NCBI GenBank assembly: GCA_903929195.1
Contig: CAIYTT010000175.1
Coordinates: 1 to 58,587, forward strand
DNA: 58,587 nt
Reading direction: 5' to 3'
From: an uncultured Bacteroidota bacterium
GTDB lineage: Bacteria > Bacteroidota > Bacteroidia > Chitinophagales > Chitinophagaceae
Positions 1 through 9,791 of the stretch are shown in pieces. The notes below the pieces were generated by a model that did not search any database, was not told the origin of the DNA, and was given only the letters and a program-made list of their open reading frames with translations. A program made the translations under genes and the position numbers. The stretch's first letter is position 1. Every line of letters begins with the position of its first letter.

Positions 1-2925
1 ATAACCTTCATATACAGGTCTGAAATAGTCATTCTTACCATCTCCGTTTGGTGAAAACGCATTCGGCATGGTTACCGTGCAACAGCCATCTACTTTAAAA
101 TAGCTGGATACACTATTCTTGCAACCATAAGGGTCAATTACATTCAAGGTAATATCTCCAGATACTTGTACGATACCAAAGATTATTGAGCCATTGTTCT
201 CGCGGAAGAAATGGGCTGGTTCCCAAGTATATGAAAAGTTAGCACTATCGGTATGAGCTACAAACTGTACTGTATCATCAGAACACAACTCATTGCTACT
301 TCCTAAACTTTGATTATGAGTTAACCAACCATAAGTTGCATCCGGTAAATCTCTTACATGCACACTGTCAAATACTAAATTACCTTTACAACCCTCTATT
401 GTGTATGGTGTTACTGTTACAACTTTCACACCTCCACTATTCCACGATGCACTGTATGGACCACCTGAATTAGAATTGGCTGCAATTATTTGTCCGTCAG
501 TACCAGATGTACCAAAGGCAAAATCCCATACAAAACTATAACCGTTTTCACTACGGTAGCTTAATGCCAAGCCTACTGTATCGCCAACACACACAACAGG
601 TGTAATAAAAGTGCGAGCTACAGGCATTGGTACTACACGTATTTCTATCGTATCGCTTGTAGCACATCTGCCATTATAATCACTTGATGTTAAATAAACA
701 ATATTATTATACAATGAATCGAACTGTACCGTGATTGATGGCGATGTTAAAGTGCTGCCATTTACCAATAAAGCTCCCGATGGTAGTATCCATGTATAAG
801 CTCCTTGTGTAAGGTTGGCGCCGGTATATGTAAGTGTCATTGTACTGTCCTGACAAGCAAATGTGTTGCTTTGTGAAATTGTAAATACAGGCAAATACAA
901 AGTTGTTACTGTTATCGGTGATTTAGGACTGATACAACCGAAACTTGTTGTCTGGCTTACATACCAAGTAGTTGTACCTACAATTGTTGTAGGCGGAATT
1001 GGTGCTGTTGTTGTTGCACCGGCTCCGTATAACGACGTGTACCAAGTAAGTGTATTGCCGTCTGTGGCTACTGCATCTACTGATAGTGGGAAGGCTGTTG
1101 AACCTTGACAATAAGAAGTATCGGTGGTAATAGGTGCAGCCGGTTGCGGGTGTATAGTTACAATGTCTAAAACACTGTCGCTTTTGCAACCATATATCGA
1201 TGTTTGTTTTACATAATAAGAATCAATACCCGTCAATGCTGTTGATGGTGTTGGGGCAATACTTAAACCTGTTGACGATGTACCTACATACCATGTTACA
1301 CTTGCTCCCGGCAATACACCGCTTATAGATGTTACTAATGATGACGGTATATCAAACTGGCAATAAGCTGTTGGAGTTACACTTGGTGCAGAAGGTTTTG
1401 GATGCACAATGATTGTAAATGCAGTTCTTGGACTTTCGCAACCGGTGTCTATTTGCGAAGCATAGAACGTATAAGTATTAGCTATGGAAGTACTTATTGT
1501 TGGTGCAGTTGTTGACGGTGTACCACCAACAGGCACTGTGTACCAATAAATAACCCCTGTACCTGCCGCAGTAGCAGTAATTGGCACAAATGGGTCGTAT
1601 TGGCAATAATCTGCTTGATAGGTTACAATAGGTGCAGCAGGGGTATGATGTACGACTATCGTTATTGAATCCCTTGGTCCCTCGCAACTACCTACTATTT
1701 GGCTTGCATAAAAATGATATGTACCCGGAATGCAGGTATTAAGCAAAGGCGCCAGGGTACTTGAAGAACCACCGGTAGCAGAAGGATACCATAAAAGATG
1801 TGCACCCGGAACTAATCCGGAGTCTAAAATAGGAGCAAACGCATCGCAAGCACAATAAGTAGTTTGACCATATAAATAAGGTGCATTGGGTACTTGCGCT
1901 AAAGAAACATAAGTAGAAGCAGTATCTTTGCAACCATTCCAATTAGCGATAACTGTATATAAACCGGTATCACCAACTGCAAAACTTGTAATTACCGGAT
2001 TCTCTAATGTTGAAGAAAATAAACTTGGCCCTGTCCAGCTAAAGGTTTCGCCTGTAGAATCCGGACCCGCAAAAAGATCTAAAACACCTAAAACACAAAC
2101 CGGTGAATTACTGGAAGCTGTAAGAACAGGAGTCGGTTTAATAATAACATGTGTCCATGCGGTGTCGCTAACACCACCAATTGTTTGAACAACAAAATAA
2201 GTACCTGAATCTATAGCTGTAATATTTGGAACAATAGGGTATCTGCCTGTTGTTGTGTATCCATGCGGACCAAACCAAGTATATGGCATTGTAGTATCAC
2301 CACCTACTACCGATAATCGCAAGGTATCGCCTAAACATAGAGGCCCATTATTAATCGCCGAAAAACAACTAAGCGTGGTATCTACCCAAACATAATAAGT
2401 AACCCCGGCTTCTGTACCATTACAATACATTTCGAAAGAGTTTATATCAGTACATTGATTAATCGTAAAATCACCGCCATCATAATCACTTCCCGAACCT
2501 ACCGGACCCCATAACCAACCACTTGCCAAATAACAAGGACCACTACCTGCACCCGGACAATCAGTATAAGAGGTCATATCGGTTGTTGTAAGTGAGTAGG
2601 GAGCCCCGTTAAGATACATTTGTAGATATTCACCACCACCCATATAAGAACCACCGTTAAGTGCATAAGAAACTACTTTAATAGAATGTACCGGACGGCT
2701 TAGGGTATAAGTATAATTTCCGGGTCCACTCGAACCTATCCAGTAGGAAGTACCAAAAGACATAGTACACCAACTTGACCAAGTTGTAAAGCTGCCGGTA
2801 GGCACAACAGTAACACTTAAGCCACCATAGGTAGCCGTTCCACTTGTATTGGTTATTTGTATATAAGCAGCATTTGCTGTAGTAGCAAACAGTAAAAGAA
2901 AAATTATTTTACATAAAATCTTCAT
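1..2925 (-). CDS. Large secreted Ig-like repeat protein with gliding-associated C-terminal domain (partial, 3' end outside window)
   Basis: An open frame of 975 codons runs without a stop from an ATG at 2925 to the window edge. The N-terminus is a signal peptide (MKILCKIIFLLLFATTANA). The middle carries at least four Ig-like units of about 80-84 residues; each has a YCQ/YCAC cysteine near its start, a WY core and a GC-containing strand ending in a Pro-rich linker (YC motifs near + positions 1850, 1610, 1360 and 1108). The last visible residues (MPNAFSPNGDGKNDYF) are the hallmark start of the CHU_C/gliding motility-associated C-terminal domain, which in this phylum marks export by the type IX secretion system. 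The role is probably adhesin-like or in the cell surface; the ligand is unknown. Roughly 60-80 residues are probably missing beyond the window. Confident on class, not on function. Confidence 0.85.
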   Translation of the reverse strand, partial: MKILCKIIFLLLFATTANAAYIQITNTSGTATYGGLSVTVVPTGSFTTWSSWCTMSFGTSYWIGSSGPGNYTYTLSRPVHSIKVVSYALNGGSYMGGGEYLQMYLNGAPYSLTTTDMTSYTDCPGAGSGPCYLASGWLWGPVGSGSDYDGGDFTINQCTDINSFEMYCNGTEAGVTYYVWVDTTLSCFSAINNGPLCLGDTLRLSVVGGDTTMPYTWFGPHGYTTTGRYPIVPNITAIDSGTYFVVQTIGGVSDTAWTHVIIKPTPVLTASSNSPVCVLGVLDLFAGPDSTGETFSWTGPSLFSSTLENPVITSFAVGDTGLYTVIANWNGCKDTASTYVSLAQVPNAPYLYGQTTYCACDAFAPILDSGLVPGAHLLWYPSATGGSSSTLAPLLNTCIPGTYHFYASQIVGSCEGPRDSITIVVHHTPAAPIVTYQADYCQYDPFVPITATAAGTGVIYWYTVPVGGTPSTTAPTISTSIANTYTFYASQIDTGCESPRTAFTIIVHPKPSAPSVTPTAYCQFDIPSSLVTSISGVLPGASVTWYVGTSSTGLSIAPTPSTALTGIDSYYVKQTSIYGCKSDSVLDIVTIHPQPAAPITTDTSYCQGSTAFPLSVDAVATDGNTLTWYTSLYGAGATTTAPIPPTTIVGTTTWYVSQTTSFGCISPKSPITVTTLYLPVFTISQSNTFACQDSTMTLTYTGANLTQGAYTWILPSGALLVNGSTLTSPSITVQFDSLYNNIVYLTSSDYNGRCATSDTIEIRVVPMPVARTFITPVVCVGDTVGLALSYRSENGYSFVWDFAFGTSGTDGQIIAANSNSGGPYSASWNSGGVKVVTVTPYTIEGCKGNLVFDSVHVRDLPDATYGWLTHNQSLGSSNELCSDDTVQFVAHTDSANFSYTWEPAHFFRENNGSIIFGIVQVSGDITLNVIDPYGCKNSVSSYFKVDGCCTVTMPNAFSPNGDGKNDYFRPVYEGY

Positions 2926-3131
2926 AAAAAATGTTTTTATTAATTTGAAATTGCTTTTTTATACACAGGATACCCACATAAGTGAATGTAAAAATAGTAA
3001 AGACAGCTAAATAAAACAAAACGTTAGGATAGTTTTGAAAAATTATTTATAGAAATATCATTTTATAATAATTAATAGAGACAAAATGTTTATTTGTTTC
3101 ACAAACATAAATTTTTTACCACCTTTGCAAT

Positions 3132-4538
3132 ATGTCTTTCTCCAAAATACAACAAGTTGATATTGATTTTTTTAAAACAATTATTGAAGAAAAGTTTGTT
3201 TTAAACGATACCGAATCCCTACACCATTGTGCATCAGACCATACCGAAGACTTACAGTATCTTCCCGAAATAGTGCTTATTCCGAGTAATACAGAACAAA
3301 TAAGCAAGATAATGAACTACTGTAATACCCATAAAATACCGGTAACTCCCAGAGGGGCAGGAACAGGATTAAGTGGAGGTGCATTACCAGTATTTGGCGG
3401 AGTGGTTTTGGACATGAAAAAATTTGACAGGATTCTAAATATTGATAAAGAAAACTTCCAAGTAACTACCGAACCCGGTGTAATTACGCAAATTTTACAA
3501 GAACAACTTAAAAACGAAGATTTATTTTACCCACCTGACCCTGCAAGTAAAGGTTCTTGTTTTATTGGTGGCAATGTTGCCGAAAACTCAGGCGGACCAA
3601 GAGCCGTAAAATATGGTGTTGTAAAAGATTATGTTTTAAATTTAGAAATAGTACTTCCATCCGGTGAAATAATATGGACAGGTGCTAACACCCTGAAAAA
3701 TGCTACCGGTTATAATATTACTCAATTAATTGTGGGTAGTGAGGGTACTTTAGGCATTATTACAAAAATAGTACTTCGGCTTATTCCTGCGGTGAAACAC
3801 GATGTAACTTTATTAGTCCCGTTTAGAATTGCTGAAGAGGCTTGTGCTGCAGTTAATGCTATTTTCTTAAAGGGTTACACACCGTCTGCTTTAGAATTTA
3901 TGGAACGCGATGCTTTGGAATGGGCTATGGACTATACCCAATCGACTGCTATCCATTTACCAAATGATATTGCTGCACACTTACTTATTGAGCTGGATGG
4001 TAATTTTATTGAAGAAATTTACAGAGATGCTGAGGCAATTTCTAACATTGTTCAGCAATTTAATATCGACAACATACTTATTGCAGATAGCTTTGAGCAA
4101 AAACAAATTTTATGGAATCTACGCAGAAAAGTTGGCGAAGCTGTAAAAAGTCGTTCGGTATATAAAGAAGAAGACACCGTAGTACCGCGTGCCAAATTAC
4201 CGGAATTACTAAAAATTGTAAAAGGAATTGGCAAAAAGTATAATTTCAAATCTGTTTGTTATGGTCATGCCGGTGATGGCAACCTACATATTAATATTGT
4301 GAAAGGGGAAATGAATGCCCATGACTGGAATACAAATTTACCCATTGCCATTCGTGAATTATTTAAAGAAGTAGTACGATTAGGTGGCACTATTTCCGGT
4401 GAACATGGTATTGGCTTTGTACAAAAAAACTACATGGATATTGCCTTTAATGCAATTCAGTTGGGAATAATGAAAAAAATAAAAAATGTATTTGACCCAA
4501 ATGGAATTTTAAACCCGGGAAAAATATTTATAGATTAA
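3132..4538 (+). CDS. FAD-linked oxidase, GlcD/D-lactate dehydrogenase family
   Basis: A 468-residue cytosolic flavoprotein. The PCMH-type FAD-binding domain is clear: PRGAGTGLSGGALP near residues 73-86 binds the pyrophosphate, and GSEGTLGIIT follows near 205. The C-terminal FAD-oxidase domain has GHAGDGNLH (about 378), SGEHGIG (about 422) and the terminal NPGKIF. The family oxidises 2-hydroxy acids such as glycolate or D-lactate and passes electrons to quinone or a partner Fe-S subunit. No glcE or glcF homologue lies beside it, so the substrate cannot be assigned; D-lactate or D-2-hydroxyglutarate are equally possible. A CACCTTTG box lies only a few bases before the ATG, so the message may be almost leaderless. 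Confidence 0.92.
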   Translation: MSFSKIQQVDIDFFKTIIEEKFVLNDTESLHHCASDHTEDLQYLPEIVLIPSNTEQISKIMNYCNTHKIPVTPRGAGTGLSGGALPVFGGVVLDMKKFDRILNIDKENFQVTTEPGVITQILQEQLKNEDLFYPPDPASKGSCFIGGNVAENSGGPRAVKYGVVKDYVLNLEIVLPSGEIIWTGANTLKNATGYNITQLIVGSEGTLGIITKIVLRLIPAVKHDVTLLVPFRIAEEACAAVNAIFLKGYTPSALEFMERDALEWAMDYTQSTAIHLPNDIAAHLLIELDGNFIEEIYRDAEAISNIVQQFNIDNILIADSFEQKQILWNLRRKVGEAVKSRSVYKEEDTVVPRAKLPELLKIVKGIGKKYNFKSVCYGHAGDGNLHINIVKGEMNAHDWNTNLPIAIRELFKEVVRLGGTISGEHGIGFVQKNYMDIAFNAIQLGIMKKIKNVFDPNGILNPGKIFID

Positions 4539-4701
4539 AGAATGAAGATGGTGTTTATTAAATATAATAATCATTTATACTGTACAATACAATTAATGTT
4601 TGCACTCCTTATTTATAAATTCTTTTTCTTTATTTTGCAGCATGTTATAAAATAGACTAAACAAATATTATTTATTATTTCTATTTTATTATTTCTATTT
4701 T

Positions 4702-5631
4702 ATGAATTATAAAAATGTTGCAATAATTGGTTCAAATGGGTTTATAGGTAGCCATTTAACACAAAAACTAATGCATATACCTACTATTAATTTGCATTTG
4801 TTTGGTCGTAGCCCAAAAAATATTTTTAATAATAACTTACCTTACACGCAATTAGATATTACAAAAGAATCTGCTTTTGATAAAATCTTTAATAATATTG
4901 ATATAGTTTATTACTTGGCTTCATCCACAATACCGTCATCAAGTTGGGAAACTCCACTTATGGAAATTGAAAACAATCTGATTCCGTTTATACGATTTAT
5001 GGAAGCAATTGCAAAAACAAATATTAAAAAAATAGTATTTATTTCAAGCGGCGGTACAATATATGGTAGTACTCAAGAAAAAGTAAGTGAGAAATCTAAT
5101 AAAAATCCTTTTAATCCGCATGGTATTATTAAACTTACAATGGAATATTTTTTAAATTATTTCAATAAAAAGAATACGATAAGTTTTGATACTTATAGAG
5201 TTGCAAATGTGTATGGCGAGGGTCAAGATACTAAAAAAGGAATCGGTATTATTAATACATTCTTAGAAAGCATTTTAATAAATAAAAATGTACATATTTT
5301 TGGAGACGGTGAAAACATTAGAAATTATTTGTATGTAAATGACCTTGCTGAATTAATGTCTTTTTCTTTAATGTCTGCTCCCGATAGTTCTGAAATATAT
5401 AATATTGCATCGAACGATACTGTATCTATTAATACTTTAGTGCAAATAATAAAAAAAGTAGTTCCCGAAAGTTTCGAGGTACTCTACACACCCAAACGAC
5501 AAAGCGATAATTCAAGTATCTATTTAGACAATAGTAAAATATTAAAAGAAAATCCTTTATTCAACTTTACAGACATAGAAACAGGTATCTATAAAACATA
5601 TTTAAAAATAAAACAAGAATTAAATAAATAG
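4702..5631 (+). CDS. NAD-dependent epimerase/dehydratase (extended SDR) with a Tyr-to-His change in the active-site motif
   Basis: A 309-residue extended SDR of the nucleotide-sugar epimerase/dehydratase type. The dinucleotide-binding motif GSNGFIGSHL is at residues 10-19, and the ISSGGTIYG strand carries the active-site Ser near 115. The usual PYGxxK catalytic motif reads PHGIIK, so the catalytic Tyr is His140 while Lys144 is kept (codon CAT at 5119-5121). It is the only plus-strand gene at the edge of the polysaccharide island and ends four bases before the convergent glycosyltransferase. It may act on an NDP-sugar, but without Tyr its chemistry may be altered or lost; a sugar-binding or reductase role is possible. 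A 16-bp tandem repeat (tattatttctatttta, twice) immediately precedes the ATG. Confidence 0.85.
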   Translation: MNYKNVAIIGSNGFIGSHLTQKLMHIPTINLHLFGRSPKNIFNNNLPYTQLDITKESAFDKIFNNIDIVYYLASSTIPSSSWETPLMEIENNLIPFIRFMEAIAKTNIKKIVFISSGGTIYGSTQEKVSEKSNKNPFNPHGIIKLTMEYFLNYFNKKNTISFDTYRVANVYGEGQDTKKGIGIINTFLESILINKNVHIFGDGENIRNYLYVNDLAELMSFSLMSAPDSSEIYNIASNDTVSINTLVQIIKKVVPESFEVLYTPKRQSDNSSIYLDNSKILKENPLFNFTDIETGIYKTYLKIKQELNK

Positions 5632-5635
5632 ATTT

Positions 5636-6871
5636 CTATTTTATTGTTTCTTCAAGTTTTAGATACAGTTTTGCTGCATTATCATTCGCATTTCCCCAAA
5701 TATCTACAATAAATTTTCTTGCATTATTACCTAAAATGTTTCTTTTTTCTTTATCTTTTATTAGTAACAATAGTTCTTTTGTAAGTAAATCAACTCGTTT
5801 AGTAGGTACTAAAATACCTGTTTCTCCATTAGTTACAATTTCGGGTATTCCGCATACACTTGTTGATAAAACTGCCAAGCCGCAAGCCATAGATTCCATT
5901 ACCACTGTTGGCAAGCCTTCCCAGTGAGATGGCAAACAAAAAATATCGGCAGTATTATATAATTTACTTAATGTATGAGGTTTTACTTCTCCTAAATCTA
6001 TAAAGTAAGGTTTTAGCCCTCTTTTTTCTATTTCGGCAACTATTTCTATATCTTTAGGGCCGGCATAACCACCAACAAGTACAAAATTATCTATTTCTTT
6101 TTTTATTATTTCAAGTGCATCAAAGAGGTCAAGCCATCCTTTTCTAACTAAAGGTGAAGCAACAGTAACAATTATTATTTTATCATCCGGGAATTGATAT
6201 TCGGCACGCAATCGTTTTTTTTCTATTTCACTTGCAGGTTTAAATAAATTATAATCTACACCAAAATAGGTTACCATGTAATCGGTATTTAATCCTGCAA
6301 TTTTATTTGCTTCTTTACCTAAATAATCGGCATTATAAAACCGTGCATCAGCATCTTTCAGAAGCTGTCTAAATTCTTGTAAATTAGAATCTTTCTTTAA
6401 AGGTTCAACTATTACATCGTCACCAATACCTAAAATTGCCGATTTAACACCTAATTTATGAGCTGCATCTTGTACAAAAACGGCACTCGGTAGCCATTGC
6501 GAATAGAATATATCTGTATGCGAATTTAATACAATATTTTTATCTTTAAAAAAATTAATTATAGCATTTACATACCGTTCTCTATAGGTTTCTTTTACAA
6601 ATCTATTAGGTTTAAAGTTATTAATCCTTGGATGATATACATTTATACCATCATATACTCTATGTTTAGGATAATTATAGAGCCTGTATTGTTTCCATTC
6701 ATTATTCAATTCCGAAATAGGGAAAATTGGATTCCAAAGTACAGGTACAATCACATTTAATTCTGCACCACTTGCTATTAAACCTTGGTATTGGCGGTGT
6801 GCAAATGTCCCCGACCAATTTAAACCGGGATATTCGTAAGGATAAATATGTGGAAAAGCCCAAATTCGCAT
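5636..6871 (-). CDS. Glycosyltransferase family 4 (GT-B)
   Basis: A 411-residue GT-B glycosyltransferase, probably cytosolic or peripheral to the inner membrane. The C-terminal nucleotide-sugar domain has the GT4 signature HWEGLPTVVMESMACG followed by GIPEIV, which contains the E-x7-E diphosphate/sugar-binding pair; VASPLVRKGWLDL precedes it. The N-terminal acceptor domain is less conserved. It is the last gene of the minus-strand polysaccharide block, so it likely adds one sugar to the lipid-linked glycan. The donor sugar cannot be read from sequence. It is convergent with the epimerase homologue, with four bases between the stops and no room for a separate terminator. Confidence 0.92.
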   Translation of the reverse strand: MRIWAFPHIYPYEYPGLNWSGTFAHRQYQGLIASGAELNVIVPVLWNPIFPISELNNEWKQYRLYNYPKHRVYDGINVYHPRINNFKPNRFVKETYRERYVNAIINFFKDKNIVLNSHTDIFYSQWLPSAVFVQDAAHKLGVKSAILGIGDDVIVEPLKKDSNLQEFRQLLKDADARFYNADYLGKEANKIAGLNTDYMVTYFGVDYNLFKPASEIEKKRLRAEYQFPDDKIIIVTVASPLVRKGWLDLFDALEIIKKEIDNFVLVGGYAGPKDIEIVAEIEKRGLKPYFIDLGEVKPHTLSKLYNTADIFCLPSHWEGLPTVVMESMACGLAVLSTSVCGIPEIVTNGETGILVPTKRVDLLTKELLLLIKDKEKRNILGNNARKFIVDIWGNANDNAAKLYLKLEETIK

Positions 6872-7022
6872 ACAGTTAATACGTTTTATGTTTTATAACT
6901 TCCTACCTCCATATAAAATACGTTAGTAGGTATCATTCAATTTTTAGTAAAAATAGGTATTAAATTAAAATCAAGAAGAATAGATTATTCCTACAAACTT
7001 ATTAGTACATGGGTAAACTTTA

Positions 7023-7985
7023 TCAAATAGTGTTTTTTTTGCTTGTAACTGATTTTAATAGAGTAGGAAAAAACAAAAGGAGACTATAATATATAATTTC
7101 TTTAAAATTTATTTTCTCCATATTTTTAAAATATTTATTTTTATGCAAGAATATATATTTTAGCTTTTTAGCACCGGTCAAATTTCTTGAGCCATATATA
7201 AGTATCGTTTTTGCTAATTCTAACATACTTTTTTTAAATAACTTATCGTACTTATAATTAAAATATTCATTTGCATTTTGAAATACTTCATATACCAATT
7301 CACTTTCTCTTGAACCAAATTGGGTAGTATTTATTTGTGAAATTCCGGCAGAATGTTGCCGGTAAACAGCAGTTTTTTCATCTATATATTTTCCTTTTCC
7401 TTTATCAGTCATTAGTAGTTGAAAAACTAAATCTCCATATATTGCTTCAGTATAAAATTTAGGAAGCGGAAAAGAAAGAATATTTCTATATACAACACTT
7501 GCAGTAGGTACTATACTACTTCTAATTAATATAATATCTTGTATTGAAATAGTACTGTTTTCCGGTTTTTTGTAAGGGTGCGGCATTGAAACATTCATTT
7601 CATTTACCACATCAATATCTGTAAAACAAAGGGTGTAATCAGGATTTTTTTCTAAAAAATCAATTTGCTTTTGAAGTTTTTTATCATCTATCCAATAATC
7701 ATCTCCTTCGCACATTGCAAAGTATTTAGAATTTATTGAATTTAATAAAAAACTTGAATTTGCAGTTGACCCTAAATTTTTTTCGTGCAAAAAAGCTACA
7801 ATTATTTCCGGATAAAGATTTGCATACTGTTTTACAATTTCTCTACTACCGTCTTTAGAACAATCTTCACCAATCAATAATCTAAACTTAAAATCAGTAA
7901 CTTGTGTTACAACAGATTCTATTGCGGTCTTTAGATATTTTTCATGGTTATAAACCGGCATTAAAACATCTACCATACTACCCAT
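7023..7985 (-). CDS. Glycosyltransferase family 2 (GT-A)
   Basis: A 320-residue GT2 enzyme. DVLMPVYNHEKYLKTAIESV at the N-terminus is the classic GT-A opening, EDCSKDGS gives the nucleotide-binding Asp, and EGDDYWID near residue 94 contains the DxD-like metal/UDP site. The C-terminal 100 residues are Lys- and Ile-rich and may sit on the membrane. ATG at 7985 is used; an internal Met at residue 4 is also possible. It lies in the polysaccharide block and probably extends the repeat unit. Donor and linkage are unknown. Confidence 0.9.
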   Translation of the reverse strand: MGSMVDVLMPVYNHEKYLKTAIESVVTQVTDFKFRLLIGEDCSKDGSREIVKQYANLYPEIIVAFLHEKNLGSTANSSFLLNSINSKYFAMCEGDDYWIDDKKLQKQIDFLEKNPDYTLCFTDIDVVNEMNVSMPHPYKKPENSTISIQDIILIRSSIVPTASVVYRNILSFPLPKFYTEAIYGDLVFQLLMTDKGKGKYIDEKTAVYRQHSAGISQINTTQFGSRESELVYEVFQNANEYFNYKYDKLFKKSMLELAKTILIYGSRNLTGAKKLKYIFLHKNKYFKNMEKINFKEIIYYSLLLFFPTLLKSVTSKKNTI

Positions 7986-8003
7986 ACTCTAAATTTATAA
8001 CTA

Positions 8004-8945
8004 TCAATGAATTTTTAATTCTGCATATCCAAAACCACTTTCACTAAAGCCATTCCCATTATAAAATAAATAATGTTTGTTGTTTATTTCAATAATGGTA
8101 CCATATTCAATCATTTCAGAATCCCAGGCTTCTTTATTTTCAGAAACATTTATTCCTGCTAAGTCGTCTTTTCTTTCCCAATTTATTAAATCTTTTGATG
8201 TTGCATATCCCAGCCTATAACTTTCATCACCGGCATTTCTAAAATCTAAAGACCCTTTATAACTATACCACATGTGAAACTCATTCTCTATTTGCACTAT
8301 TGCCGGTGCTGATGTGCATTCAAATTCATTTTTCGGCTCTATTGCATTTTTAAAGTCTCTTTCCCAGTTTATACCGTCTTTAGATACTGCCATTCTTATA
8401 GTATAGGTATGCTCCCACCTATTATTTAATAAAAACCATTTTAAACCGGCAGTATAAAACATATAAAACATAGAATTATGATATATAAAACCGGGTGCTG
8501 TAACCGATAAAGCATCCATTTTATCAACTCCTAATACCGGGCCTTCAGAATATTTTTTAAAATTAGTACCATCATCACTTATTGCCAACCCAATATTAAG
8601 GGCATAAGGTACACTTGTGCGTCTCGACCACCCTATATAATACATATACAACCTTCCATTTATCATTATAGGTGCGCGAGGTATAATACCATGTTCATCA
8701 AATGTGCCGGGTGTTCCTAATTCTAATATTGGAGACTTATGTATATATAATATATTGGTTGGGTTATCAATTTCTAAATCAATAAAAGTAGGTAAGGTAA
8801 GATTTTTTGATGGGCGTGCTGCAAAATAAGTTCTAATATTGCCATTCCATACTATTGGTCCCGGTCCTTGTGCATGGCTCTTCATCCATTCAATACTACC
8901 ATCAGGCTTAAATATATGTCCCTTTTTTTCCCAATTAAATTGCAT
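8004..8945 (-). CDS. GH43-like five-bladed beta-propeller protein
   Basis: A 313-residue protein with no signal peptide. Repeated propeller-blade motifs are visible: RAPIMINGRLYMYYIGWS, IGLAISDDGTNFKKY, MAVSKDGINWERD, SAPAIVQIENEFHMWYSY and GYATSKDLINWER. The repeating S(x)DGxNW pattern is typical of GH43/GH32/GH130-like folds. A candidate acidic residue is the Glu in EMIEYG near the C-terminus. A cytosolic glycosidase-like protein inside a glycan biosynthesis locus is unusual; it could edit intermediates, act as a phosphorylase or transglycosidase, or be a non-catalytic sugar-binding propeller. Substrate unknown. Confidence 0.75.
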   Translation of the reverse strand: MQFNWEKKGHIFKPDGSIEWMKSHAQGPGPIVWNGNIRTYFAARPSKNLTLPTFIDLEIDNPTNILYIHKSPILELGTPGTFDEHGIIPRAPIMINGRLYMYYIGWSRRTSVPYALNIGLAISDDGTNFKKYSEGPVLGVDKMDALSVTAPGFIYHNSMFYMFYTAGLKWFLLNNRWEHTYTIRMAVSKDGINWERDFKNAIEPKNEFECTSAPAIVQIENEFHMWYSYKGSLDFRNAGDESYRLGYATSKDLINWERKDDLAGINVSENKEAWDSEMIEYGTIIEINNKHYLFYNGNGFSESGFGYAELKIH

Positions 8946-8996
8946 AATTTCTTATTAATAATAATTAATGTATAAAGAATGGATCGTTTTTAGCTT

Positions 8997-9785
8997 TTAC
9001 AATATAGTATTTTTTTTAAAAATAGACAGAAAGTCATATTTAAAATAAGGTATAAACCCAAATTTTTCTCCTATTTTTATTGATGGTATATTATCTGTAA
9101 ATACATCCCATTCCATATTTATGTTCTTTTCTACACATGATTTTAGTAGATACATTCCTGCAATCAAACCCAAACCTTTTCCTCTATATTCCGGCATTGT
9201 AAGTATATCTGTTTCGCAATTATTGTTTACAATACTGGGCGTATAGCATATAGTTACCGGTTTAGTATTATCATATACTACCCATCCTAATCCCTCTTTT
9301 TTCATGTCATCAATAGTGTCCCAATACTTTTCCGTAATACTTAAATTGAATGAAGAAAAATCATTTAATGGAATATCTGATATGTTTTTAATTGTAAATT
9401 TACTTGGTAAGCTTGGCAAAATGAAATTTTCACTCGGCATACCTTTCATTCTTACACGTTTTCTTATTCTAATATTTATTTGCTCATTCCTTTCAGCACT
9501 TAGTATTAATTCTTTTTCAGCTTTGTAAATATGTGAGTATTGAGGTATTTTATTATTAGATACTAAAAAATGTAAAAACTCATCAGCATTAATGGGTACT
9601 GAATTATATAAATATGAAAAGGAAGATTTATGAATAATATATATTATTTGCGGGCTCTCAATATTATCGACATAAATAGTACCTTTTTGCTTTATATATA
9701 TTACAGATGAAATAATAGGAAAAAGATGAAGCTCTTTTATATTATACAATATATCATATTTTTCTAAAGGCAACTCAATAAGCAT
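8997..9785 (-). CDS. GNAT-family acyltransferase, ZmaR-like (GNAT_acetyltran)
   Basis: A 262-residue protein. The C-terminal half is a GNAT fold: TMPEYRGKGLGLIAGMYLL carries the acyl-CoA pyrophosphate loop (R/Q-x-x-G-x-G/A equivalent), and MEWDVFTDNIPSIKIGEKFG is the characteristic final strand and helix of the ZmaR-like subfamily. The N-terminal half is divergent. It sits six bases upstream of the PglD-like gene's end and in the same run as an ACP and an adenylation enzyme, so the acyl donor may be an acyl-ACP rather than acetyl-CoA. The likely acceptor is an amino sugar; this is inference. Confidence 0.75.
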   Translation of the reverse strand: MLIELPLEKYDILYNIKELHLFPIISSVIYIKQKGTIYVDNIESPQIIYIIHKSSFSYLYNSVPINADEFLHFLVSNNKIPQYSHIYKAEKELILSAERNEQINIRIRKRVRMKGMPSENFILPSLPSKFTIKNISDIPLNDFSSFNLSITEKYWDTIDDMKKEGLGWVVYDNTKPVTICYTPSIVNNNCETDILTMPEYRGKGLGLIAGMYLLKSCVEKNINMEWDVFTDNIPSIKIGEKFGFIPYFKYDFLSIFKKNTIL

Positions 9786-9791
9786 ACTGAT

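Noticed and set aside
1081-1860. Ig-like units as DNA tandem repeats or CRISPR-like array
   Set aside because: The 80-84 residue periodicity is only at protein level; DNA identity between units is low.
863-2188. Several open frames on both strands
   Set aside because: They are shadows of the long Ig-like secreted protein gene on the minus strand, with unnatural composition.
4667-4703. 16-bp tandem repeat before the epimerase ATG
   Set aside because: Only two copies of low-complexity AT sequence; no evidence for a function.
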